This document shows, one piece after another, positions 13,380-25,100 of a stretch of 64,000 nt of DNA. The stretch covers positions 726,193 through 790,192 of the forward strand of contig VWZX01001940.1 in assembly GCA_013399015.1 (NCBI GenBank). Reading direction: 5' to 3'. A program made the position numbers and the translations under genes. The DNA comes from Galbula dea. Lineage: Eukaryota > Chordata > Aves > Piciformes > Galbulidae. Below the pieces are notes generated by a model. The model did not search any database and was not told where the DNA came from. It worked only from the letters and a program-made list of their open reading frames with translations. Within the stretch, counting starts at the first letter, position 1. Each line of letters opens with the position of its first letter.

Positions 13380-13490
13380 TCATAGAATCATACAATGGTT
13401 TTAGTTGGAAGACACCTTTCAGATCATGAAGTGCATTAACCTAACGCTACCAAGTCACTATTAAACCATGTCCCTCATCATCACATCTAT
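13380..13490 (-). mobile_element. CR1 LINE 3' tail, antisense
   Basis: Begins with TCATAGAATCATACAATGG, a degenerate reverse complement of the CR1 terminal repeat. It continues with GTTGGAAGACACC and TTAAACCATGTCCC, the antisense of a CR1 3' UTR. About 110 bp remain. It belongs to a different insertion from the sense copy that starts 80 bp downstream, because the orientations are opposite. Confidence 0.85.
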
Positions 13491-13567
13491 AATAGACTGA
13501 AGAAATGTAAGTGATTTAATAAGCAAAACCAAGACATTTTTTATATGTCATTTGCATATATACAACA

Positions 13568-14775
13568 AGAGCAAGTCCTGCCTGACCAACATAGTGGCCT
13601 TCTGTGATGGAGTAACTACATCACTGGACAAGGGAAGACTATGGATGTCATCTATCTGAACACATGTAAGGCCTTTGATGCGGTTCCCCACAACATCCTT
13701 ATCTCTAAATTAGAACAATATGGATTTGACGGGTGGATTGTTCAATGCATAATGAACTGGTTGGATGGTCACATCCACAGGGTAGTGGTCAATGGCTCAA
13801 TAGAGATCTGTAACAAGTGGTGTCCCACAGGAGTCCATATTGGGACCAGTGTTGTTTAATATCTTAATCAACAACATTGACAGTGGCGTTGAGTGCACCC
13901 TCAACAAGTTTGCCAATGACACCAAGCTGAGTGGGGCAGTTGGGACACCTGAGGGACAGGATGCTATTCAGAGGGACCTGGACAAACTTGAGAAGTAGGG
14001 CTGTGTGAACCTCATGACGTTCAATGAGGCCAAATGCAAGGTCCCGCACCTGGGTTGGGGCAATCCTCGATATCAGTACAGGTTGGAAGGTGATTAAGAG
14101 TAGCCCTGTGGAGAGGGACCTGGGAGTACTGATGGATGAGAAGCTTGATGTGAGATGACAACGTGCACTCACAACCAGGAAGGCTTACCAAATACTGGGC
14201 TGCATCAAAAGAACCATGGCCAGAAGACTGAGGGAGGTGATTCTGCCCCTCTACTCTGCTTTGGTGAGACCTCACCTGGAGCACTGCTTCCAGTTCTGGA
14301 GTCCTTAGCATAAGGACATGAAACTGTTGGAGCAGGTCCAGAGGAAGGTCATGAAAATGATCAAAGGGTTGGATCACCTCTCCTACGAGGAAAGGTGAGA
14401 GTTGGGGTTGTTCAGCCTGCAGAAGGCTCCAGGGAGACCTTATCAGTACTTAAAGGGAGCCTATAAGAAAATTTGAGTCAGTCTTTTTAGCAATTCCTGT
14501 TGCTATAGGACAAGGGCTAATGGTTTGAAACTAATGGAGGTGAAATTTTGACTGGATACAAGGAGGAAATTTTTCGCAATGAGGGTGGTGAAACACTGCA
14601 ACAGGTTACCCAGAGAACTGGCAGATGCCCCACCTCTGAAAACATTCAAGGTCAGGTTATACAGGGCTCTGAGCAACCTGATCTATTTATAGCTGTCCCT
14701 GCTCACAGCAAGGGGCTTGAACTAGATGACCTTTAGAGGTCACTTCCAATCTAACCTTTCTATGATTCTATGATA
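13568..14775 (+). mobile_element. CR1 LINE, 1.2-kb 5'-truncated copy
   Basis: Longest well-preserved CR1 piece in the window. It starts inside ORF2 (CLTN-type block). It includes the RT motif region DVIYLNTCKAFDAVPHNIL (about 13642-13698), where the usual DFSKAFD aspartate region is changed. It continues through GFDGW, NWLDG and VVNGS, the catalytic box region at about 13904-13918, the C-terminal VILPLYSALVRPHLEH-type block, the 3' UTR, and finally two copies of TTCTATGA (14759-14774). The catalytic FADD motif reads FAND (TTTGCCAATGAC), so an essential aspartate is lost. In-frame stops occur (for example TAG at about 13997) and frameshifts split it into several short open frames. It is a dead copy with an intact 3' end. 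Confidence 0.96.
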
Positions 14776-17700
14776 TCTCTAATCTTTTCTATAGGAATTT
14801 CAGGTATAGAAGTACTGGTACCTTGGTATTGTCAGGAGCCTTAGAATAAATTCTCATTTCAATATAAAACATCTCTTACCAGTTAAAAATCCAGTTTTCA
14901 GGACTGTTATTCCATAGCTGCAGTTTCATGAGGCCTTGATACACCCACCTGTCACCTGAGATGTTTTTAACATAACTCTTAATGCATAAATGGCAATACT
15001 AGAGAGTTCTGACCATCTAAAATTATTTGAATCCAGGCCAACTCCTTTTTTAAGATTTTCAAAAGTTTACTGTTCTCTAAAACTAGTTTTTCACATTAAA
15101 GTTTTCTCATGTTATCTCCATCAGCTCAAACCAAATCAAAGGCAACCAGAATTTTAATCCTTCTGATGTGTCGTAAAGTAGCCCTTGACAATCACTGTCC
15201 AGCCCTCTAACAGATTTCTCTTTGAAAGAAAATGGTGGGCTTTCTACAGCTATGTAAGTAAACAACATTTGATAAAAACACAACATCTAAGAGAAAAAAA
15301 CCAGACAAACAGATTTCCAGTCTCTATAAATAAAAAATAACTTTTATCACTAGAAAATATGGTTTATGATTTATGTATGAACATTGCCTAATCCAGTGTT
15401 CATCCTTCTCTTACACACTTACACTTAGTCTGTCTGCAGATTTCAAAGTGTTTTCTGTATTATTTTATAGATTTCAAGGAGAAAAGTAAACAGAAATATT
15501 ATGTACCCTTCCAAAGTAAGCTATCTTAATATTTTCACAATAGTTTTCTAAAGGGAGTAACTTAATAAAATGTAACATGATGTTGTGCATCCTGACTCTG
15601 TGTGTGGATGTTCCACCTAATTACTTTTCCTTCATTTTCTCCCACACATGTACAAATGCATGTGCTCTTCCTCCCACGTTTTCATAAATGTGCAATATAC
15701 AATTACCACACTGACAATAAAATAGAAATAATTAAGTACTCTGCTCTACCACTAAATCATCCAGGTCACACTCCTAGGGTTCATTTTCAGTGTAATAAAG
15801 TGTTATCTGAGACTTTGGCTCATTAAAATCAATAAGACTACTACTGGACATAGTTGATACTGCATTTGCAGAAAAACATTTTTCCCCAGTGAGAATATGG
15901 ATCAGATTCTTTTTTTCACTGATACTCACATGAAAACAATGACAATTTTGAAAAATTAAGTAGTGTTTTCCTTAGCTGCTACTCAAATAAGAAATACTTG
16001 AAGGCTAAATCATGTTTGTTCACTAGACTTTGTCTTTCAGCCATGCAAAACAATCTAGTTTATATGAAACCTCTTCTAAGGCCTAAAATTTAGTGTAGTG
16101 AAAAAAATTGCTTTTTGCCTTATGTTACAAGGTGAAACAAAGTACAAAAATAAAAGTTCAGCTTTGGTAATGACACTAAAATATTCAGGAATGTAAAAAA
16201 GAGAGAGAGCACATGCTAGAACTTTACTCAATGGCTTGCAGTGAAAATGTTTTACAGTAAAAGCTTGTTTTACTCTTGGGAATTAATCTGCTTTCTGTTT
16301 TTAATGTGTTACATAGTCTACTTCAGAGCAGTAAAATAATAATTCCATTACAGAAAGCATTTTAGTTATTTGTTTTTTCTCCAAAGAACAAATTACCAGT
16401 TTTCACCTGGGAAAAGCTCCCAGATGAAAGGCTTAAATATTCAGAGGACCAGGTTTTGCAAAGCTATGTTCATTCTTAGGGGGTTTTTTTCAATAAGAAA
16501 TTTGTGTTGCTCAGAATTACATTAAAAGGCAATCCCGCAAAGTAAACAATCTTTTTTGTAACAGAGATTAAGAAAAAAAAAAAGCATCTCATTCATAGAA
16601 CAGAGACCCCTTTTTAAAATAATCTATACCTTTTATGCTTAACACACAAGTTCTTTTCTTGAAGCCAATCATACTGTAGCTAGTGTATTGAATAGGCATA
16701 CAATAAGCAGCTGTCACTTTGCTAAACTAATATCTATTAAACAAAATGGGCTTAAGGGCTTCAGTCTAATGTAATAGGAAGAATATCACTGAAATAGAAA
16801 GTTGTCGCAGGATCCATGTCCCCTACCTTGAAAATAAACATTGTGGTTTCGACTCAGCACTTATCAAACAACAGGAGACCATTATCCTGTGATAACATCC
16901 TATCCTATTGACATTATCTGCTAACGAGAGACACTCAGTAAACTATCAGATTTGTTCACTTTGAATAAAATAAGCTCTCATTTTACATCTGCTATACATA
17001 AATACTCTGCACGTGCATTTCCCATAAACCTGAGTGACTTTAAAAATGTAAAAATTATTTACAAATACTTTGATGACATATACTACTACTTATACACCCA
17101 TTGAATGTTCTTAAATGAGCAAGAGGTAGCAAACCCAACAGAATTATAGCTACTTCTACATTGCTTTCTAATGCCACTAAACCCTGGTTATTATTCTGTC
17201 ATTTGCTAATTACATTGTTGAGCTATGATTTTCCTTGGCTAACCACTTGTCTGAACTACCTTCCTCATATTCATTCTGACTATTATGCAGTCCAGAAGGG
17301 TGGAAGGGTAGTAGCAGGCAAATTGGGAGGGTGGGGTGTAAGGAGCATTTTTTGGTTTGAAGTAAAAACTTTTCCCAGATCTGTTCTAATTAAGTACATC
17401 AGGACAACATTTTGACTGATAAATAAAGAATTACTGATCCTAGGATGGAATCTTCCTTCCACTAAGGCCTAAAGGTATCTTCCTTAGAAGTCAGCAAATC
17501 ATTGGAACACTGCCAGACCTCCTGCAAGCACCTGATGTGTTTCCTAATTCCACCTCCTCTTCACAACCTAGTAACTAACTCCATAGCTGAGGCTGCTGTC
17601 TGGTATGCATATTAGTTATCCAATAGGACCTTGGCCTCCCCTATTCATCATCCTCTCATTCCAGTGTCCATAGACTTTCACTGGTAATCCTTACGTTTTG

Positions 17701-20700
17701 CCATATGAGGTTTTTATTTTCCCTCCTTTTGTGTGATTTTTACACTTAGAAAATAAAATCATTTGGTCCTGCTCCCTTAAAGTATGGAGATTGTTTAAAA
17801 TGTCATCTAGTTTCCAAGAAAAAGATCCAACCTTTTAGTGCTTGCAACATTATAGTAAAAAATAAGGTAAGATTAATTTGCACATTCCAAAATGGAGTGC
17901 TCCTAATTTATTACAAAATTATCACATATTTCTGATGAAAAAAAAAACCAAACACAAAAGGCCAGATCTAATTACTGGCATATGACAGGGCTGTTGCCTA
18001 GAAGGAGTAACTACTACACATTTTCCTGTGGAGCTGAAGTAACTGGTCTGCTACATAATATGGTGTAGGGCATTGAAATGAAATTGTTTTCCTTGTTGAA
18101 AGTTTAATGTCAGCTGTATTCCTCTGCATGCATAATGTGTTTCCTACATTACTCATCAATAATCAGGCAAGAAACTGTTGCAGAAGTGATCAAGTTGGAC
18201 CAAATTAACTTTAAAAATTGAAAACAAAACCAAAAACAAAACGATATCTTACACAATGAGAAAAACAAAAAATATGCAGTTGGCCAAGCATCCTTCTAGT
18301 CTGCTATATGTGTGCAAGTTCTCTCATGTCAGTCCACATCACAATGCCACATTGCCTTCTGTGTTGCAGTTAAGCATGTTTGGCACAAGAATTTTGTCCT
18401 AGCTTTCTTAGCACTAGACAGGTTGGAGTTTTCCTGTGAACTGGTTTATAATATACTGTGCAGGTTTTTGCCTCTCTTTTAAATCTCCTCCACTGTTTGA
18501 CACCTACTTGAGCTTTTCTTAAGCCTGCATTCTCCCTTCTTTTGTCCTTTCCTACCACCTATTCCTACTTTCCAACTCCCATCTAAAACAAGCTATATAT
18601 ATCATAGTCATCTGAGGTTCCACAGCACTTTTTCCCTAGGACAGTTTTCCCACCAGTACTACTTAATCTCACGACACAAAAGGAGCAGACCTACCATCTG
18701 CATCTTGCTTTTTCAGTTGGGTTCACACATACATGGCTTTGCCTTGGACAGTTTCAGCTAAAATGCCCCAAGTACCTTCAAAGAGAGAGGGAAAACATTG
18801 CAGGAACAAGAGTAGCTCACAATGCTGATGGGTGAATGGTGCGTACTCTGTCCCTTAGAGCCTCCACTGAAGCAATGCTCCATGGCCAAAACAGAAGTCA
18901 GAGCCTTCTCTGGAGTAGAAGTATCTCTGGAGTATCCTGTTTGTACTGGAATCCCAAAAGAAAAAAAAATACTATCTTGAATTTGCTCTTGCCTTTTTGT
19001 TTTGTTTTCCTTGCTGATCAGTCCTACTGTTGATTATAACAATTTTTACACTTTTACTAAATAATATATGGTGAGTAGATTCCACTTGAAGTTGAAGTCT
19101 TATCACTGAAGGTTAATTACTGAATATATTCCAGTACATTTCTAATTATTCAAGATGGACAAGCCAAAGTAACAGAATTTGTTTCATCAGAGAAGAAAAC
19201 ATACTCTCACAAATGCAGAGGGAAGAGGATGTATAATGATGGAATCTCATGACCCATGACTTAATCATTATTCTAGCATGTGACAGTGCATTCCCCTCAT
19301 CAAGGCACTAAAGAAACCAGCCTGACTGATACATAAAGTTCAGTAGAACCATCCCAGACATATGTGAGAAGAACATTTAGCCATTTCCCACTTCACAGAG
19401 TAACAGAGAGGCTAAGAATTGTAAGTTTCAACTATTTCATAAATTAGGATAACATAAGATTGTATAAGCTAATTTATGGAACCCTCCTGGGCCTTATTAC
19501 CACAGAGGGACAGCTGAGAAGAACAAAAGGGTACCCAAAGTCTCTTGCAATTACTCATAGGCAAGCAATTAGGGGCAAGTTCTGTTTGCCTTTTGTGAGA
19601 GCACACATTGGGAGTTGCAAGTAGAAGAAATAACTATACTCCTTGGCATGTTTTTGCTTGGTATCTCAGAGCTCACAGCAAAATTTAACATATGAATGCT
19701 TATTATTATACACTAATACATAAAATGAGGTCACGGCTGCATTTTTGTTGTATATGGTTTATTTATTGATATTACTATTTTTAAAAATTTGTTGAGATAT
19801 ATACAAAAAGAAATATTAATTAGTTTTGTAAAGCAAGATTTCCGAAAAAATAATTTTATTTGGTTTTGAGTGGGAGAGCAAAGGAAAACTGGTTTGGAGT
19901 TACTTGGTTTCATGGTAGTTTCTAAAACACTGAACAAAAATTTTAACCATGTAATGCTCCATTTTTTCCAGAAGGAGTTGCTTCCTGAAATTCCAGCTCT
20001 AAAACAATCAGTGGCTAAAAGGCTTAGCCATTCTTGCCTGTCTGCAAATGTTTTACAGAACCTTTTCAGACCAGGAATTTCAGCCAGTGTTTGCCACATG
20101 AGGCTAGTGCCTCTGCCAAAGAGGCGGTTAACTACTTTAAGGTAGATCTCTCAAACACCTTGGATATTTTCTACTCTATAAAATTAAAAATTCATTTAAC
20201 CACATCAAGAGGAAGCCTGAGTTTGTATGACAGTGATTAGAGCACTTCAAGATGCAAGAAATTGATGTTAGAGTACTTGCTCAACGGAAGCTTGATTAGT
20301 TATTCAAAATGGAACAGCCCCAACACAGGAAACGTATCCCTGGAAACAGTGCATGATAGTAAAGACACTCAGATGACTGAAGTTCGAGCCTGAATTAAAG
20401 TCTATTCAAGTCTGAATAGAATGAATTGAGACAAATTGACGTAGCATCATTTGCAGTGAATGTCCTAATATTTTGAGCATTTCCTATTAGTAACATGTGG
20501 TTCTCACTGCTTTTTCATTATTAAATTTGAAAGGTCACACCTTAACATTTAAAAAGAAACAAAACAATTGAAGAAAACTCTTCTAATTAAAACTCTTCCA
20601 ATCAAGCTCCATTAGTCACTAAAGTCTGCCTTAACTTCAGACCACACTTTTCAATACTACACTGCTAACAAAATGTGTGCTGCAAAATTCTCCATTCTGT

Positions 20701-22090
20701 TCTAGCAAGTTTATCATATGGTTTCAGTGGTTCTGCTACAATTCTGTTCAGTAATCAATCATGATTACTAGCTATATACAGTACACGCAGCAGAAGAGAT
20801 TAATTTGGGACAGCCTGGGCTAGCATGCTAATTAGTGATATGCTGAAACAGCATTTGTGCATGGGTCTTTGAAACAGCAATTTTTCCATTGGCACAATTG
20901 CCTCACCTTAAGTATCTCACCTTACAAATGATGCACCATTTTGTCAAATTAATTGGCCTCCTATATCAACACAGTCTGGAAGGAGACTGGCTTTGCCTAT
21001 AAAACCTGAATAACATTATTCTTCATACTGTATGCTGCATTTCACCATATTTCTTAAATATCACTAGATACTTTCTACTTTTTAAATCCAAATAAGAGAG
21101 CAATAACTTTCTCATGTGACTAGTATACTTAATAAGGTAGGATACATAGCAGTATCTTAATAGCTTTTTGCTGTATTGAATGTTAATCATACTATTCTGA
21201 TATCAAGAAATTTTATAAACATATTTTCAATGATGTTGAGTCTGTTTGGAGAAAGGAGATCAGAGCATGAGTAACAAATGAAAACTCCAGCACCAGTAGG
21301 AAATTTTAACCTCTGCCATTCCAGGAAATGTTAAAACCCAAATCCAACACTGTAAATATAGTTGGGTTTGATTTGTTATTTTGGGGGTGTTTTTCATTTA
21401 TCATCTCCCAGAAACAAAGGCTGATCTTGAAACTGCTAAAAAGAACAGCACAGCACAAGTAGCCATATCCCAAAGGCATTTATAGACCGAAGAATCAAGA
21501 TCTAATAGCTCATTGGCTCTGTAAGCAAAACAGCAGCAGTAATGTAAAGAGCAGTTATATACACTACAACAATTTCCTTGAGATAAGGGCTATTGGCCTG
21601 GATTTCTCAAAAAATGTCTAAAGAGCACCAGAGAAAACTTACTGTAGGATTTCACGCAGTATCTGGCTGAATTGGTACTGCTAGATTATATCCTAAACTG
21701 TGCAGCAGTATTCCATTTCTTTCCTTCACCGACAGTCATGATAGACTGTATCCAGGGCAAGACTTTCTGGTCCTAAATAAACATGCATTATCAAAAGAAT
21801 TAGATCTACTTGAAACATATCAGAAGACACAAGAATAAGAGCTTATAAAATTGTTTTACGGAAATTTTCTTAAAGGGTACTTATTTCTGCTGGAAGTGGT
21901 GTTGGATCAAAAGCATGCTAAGTAGGGTTTTTTCCTCGATGTTTTCCCCCATTTTGTGCAAGGCAGGGGAAAAGAAGAGTCTTTCCATTTTAATTCCTTT
22001 CCTGAGATTCCTTCATTTTTGCCTTCAGAAGAAGTGAAATTCAAAATTCTGTGAGAATTTAATTTTTACCTTTACCCTGCCACCTTTTTT
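14776..22090. other. No gene or transposon recognised
   Basis: About 7.3 kb of AT-rich, apparently single-copy DNA. Open frames reach 122 codons (19731-20099 minus) but overlap others on the opposite strand (19870-20145) and show no domain. Positions 20740-20960 look like a possible conserved noncoding element, with a CTAATTAG core at 20828-20835. Confidence 0.55.
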
Positions 22091-22134
22091 GGGGGGGGAG
22101 GGGAGGGGGAGGGGAGGAGGGAAGAGAGGAAGAG
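22091..22134 (+). repeat. G-run homopurine tract, G-quadruplex-prone
   Basis: Directly after T6, an unbroken purine tract starts with G8, then G4, G5 and G4 runs separated by single A, then G2, G3 and GA-rich sequence. Four or more G-runs of at least four with one-base loops meet the usual G-quadruplex rule with room to spare. The mirror-like purine composition also allows triplex (H-DNA) formation. The tract stands out in an AT-rich neighbourhood. Structure is predicted from composition only. Confidence 0.85.
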
Positions 22135-25100
22135 ACAAAGCTCCCCTGAAATTAGAAAGGTATGAAAAATAAAGAAGTCAGGGTGAAAAAAACCCATCAA
22201 CATTCCATTTTTCTACAATTTCTAATTGAATCTATATCCATCTCTCTATAGGAAAAATACATAACAAGAGAAGTCAGCTACTGAGTCCAAAATAGCTCCT
22301 GCTGTTTCATATAAATGAAACAAACCCTACTAAACTTTAAATTCTGTGAAAGAGTATTGGACATTCAAAGCCATGGTACAGCATTCATTGATACTTAATA
22401 TATGTATTGTCTGACACCCTGGCAGAATAAATGTGATCTGGATCAAGTGCAAGCAAAAAATTACATATTTCTTCAGCCACCCACACAGCAACTAATACAA
22501 TGCTTATGCCAAATCTATGCCTGCTGTGGGAGGACAGACACTAAATGGCTGAAAGAGAACTGCTGAGACAGCAGAGTGAGCTTATACTGTTTCTGTCTTT
22601 GCTTTGCATTTGAGCAATTTTCTTATTTGTTGCTCTCCACTCAAAAGACAGATTTACTGTTTTGTAGAGTTGCAGCCTGAGGCACCCTGTTCATCACATC
22701 AGATAGCACACATATAATTAGCAAATTATTATTCTTCAGCATCTACTGAGAAGACCACCTTTAGAGAGAGGACACACCTAGTCTTAAGGAATATTCAGTA
22801 TCCCTCTTTTTATTGACACTGTTAACAAGGGGTAATTACAATCAGTTCTGACAATGCCTTTTGTGCTAGTGATGCCCATCAACCAGAAAATGGTCTGACT
22901 GCAAAATAGTTGACAGAATTCAAGCAGCTGTCTGAGAATAGATAGTTTTCAGAGTCTAATTTCATTCCAAGGTCAACTTGCCACCTTCCTGATATTTCTC
23001 CTATATTATTTTTATACAAAAAAAGCTTTGATACAGGTTTGTCCAGCTTTTAAGGGCAAGCTTCTGTAGTACCTGCCCACTTTTCATCAGACGGAAAGCA
23101 AAGTCAGCCTAGTATTTATATGCATCTTCTCCATCTTCCCCCTTCTCTTCCAAAAGTCAGACAAGTTTTTCCAGAAGTGATGGAACTGATGGGGAAGAAA
23201 TGCTGCAGTTTCTCAGTGCAGTTAAACATGAAAGCAAGCCTTGACCTTCTGCTATGTAGCTATACTGTAGGCAATCACTTGTATACAAACTAACTTCTTG
23301 AAGGGGTCTTATGTGGTTCACAGTGCATGAAAGACACAGCTTCAGCAGCTACCCACTTGATACAGAAACAGCCTGTGGATTAAGGTTTCCTTGATGCATT
23401 ATGTGCGCTCAGAAATACTCAGTCACCTCCAGAAAGCGTCTGCCTACTGAACTGTAAACGTGACCATCACGGCATTCTGAAAAGATAAGCTAAATACAAT
23501 AGAAAGTACAGAGAATGGCTTCAGCTATAAAATATTAGGCTCTTAAGCAAAATTGGAGGTGCAAATTCATCTCTTCTAAAATTTAAGGGCTGAAGAATAC
23601 AGAAAACATATCATCACCATAGTTGGACAGTTTCTGTAATACTGAATTAATTATAGTTAGAAGAGTTTTCATGCAGTAGTCACTAGACTTATGGTTAAGG
23701 GGCTAATATAAAAACATTTAGCAGGTACAAAAGATTACTTTTTGAAAAAAACCCAGAAAAAAATAAACAGAGGGGTGATTTCAAAGTACACATCTCCTAC
23801 TGTTTAGAGATTCTCTGTTTTATCTAGCACAGCACCAAACTTATATTGGGCAAATCCTACTAAAAGGCTAACTCCCATCTACATTTCCACAATGTCAGCA
23901 AAGCACAGAAAGCATCCATTCCCTTGAGAAAGTATGGAAAAGGTCCATCTGTTATCAGAGACATGAAAAACACCTTGAGTAAAGAAAACCAAAATAGTAA
24001 CACTAAAGTAGAGCAACTTAGTATTCCACCTGTGCCTTATAACTAACTTCAGCATGAAATGGTGGGATTCCAAGGAACATGTTATTTTCTGAATTAAAGG
24101 TAACATTTTTATAACTCTTTCATTAATCTTAACTGTAAAAAAAAATAAAATAAAACCAACAAGAAAAGAGGTCTGGTCTATGACTGTCAGAAGCCTGACT
24201 ACTGAAATAATGTAGTTTATTTTCAATTTATTCCACTGAAGATGTCTGAATGCTATGTCACAAGAGTGTTGGAGATTTTTTTTCAAAGATGCAAGGTAAA
24301 ATGAAATACTTAATTTTCCACTAAAATACATTTTATTTTAGTATCTAACACCAGTTTATTTATATGATATGTAATCTATTGACAGTGAAAATGGTAGTCT
24401 ACAGGAGAGGGAATTTTGCCATATCTTTGGCTTACTAGACTTTTTCCTACTTTTCATAACTTAGTGTATTTTGCTCTTAGTAATTTTTCTTCTACCATAA
24501 AAATGTCCATAAGAAATGGTGTTATTTATTGGCTTATTGCCCAGTGTTTGAAAGTGTTCTCACCTGTATTAAAAATGTATAAGTCTGAATTAATTTAATA
24601 AGAATTGTTACGAGTCACTTGAGGGTTTTGAAAATTCCAACCTATCCAGCAATTTAGAAGCATAATTTTCAACTCTTCCTCTTCTCAGCAGGAAGGATGT
24701 AAAATGCTTATAAAAACATATTGCATAAAAGAGAATGACGAAATTAGCTAAGGTTTGTTGGGTGCTGAGATTTATGCAGAACACAGTTGACATTTTACTA
24801 CCACAAAGTTATTGCTGAAGTTAACAAGCAAGTGGACAAAGAGTTCCAATATAACTAGCTATTGACTGGCGTCTGCATTTCAGAAGAACTCAGTCTTGAT
24901 CGAAGACACAGAACAGCTCTCTTTTTTTCATATAGAACATTCTTCCCATTTCCCTTCCAAAGATGAGCAAGACAGAAATATTTTTCAAATCTGGAATAAT
25001 ATTTCTGATCATAACTATGGCAACACAAACATTCTTCCATCCCAAAGAAACTAGGAGACTAACTAAGGTTAGAGTCATTGCCTACGATGTGGGAATGGAG

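Noticed and set aside
19731..20240. Overlapping frames on both strands as genes
   Set aside because: Three frames are open at once with low-complexity, AT-driven composition and no motif.
20384..20394. B-box-like word GTTCGAGCC as part of a tRNA or SINE
   Set aside because: No stem around it and no A-box or cloverleaf upstream; a single 9-base match is expected by chance.
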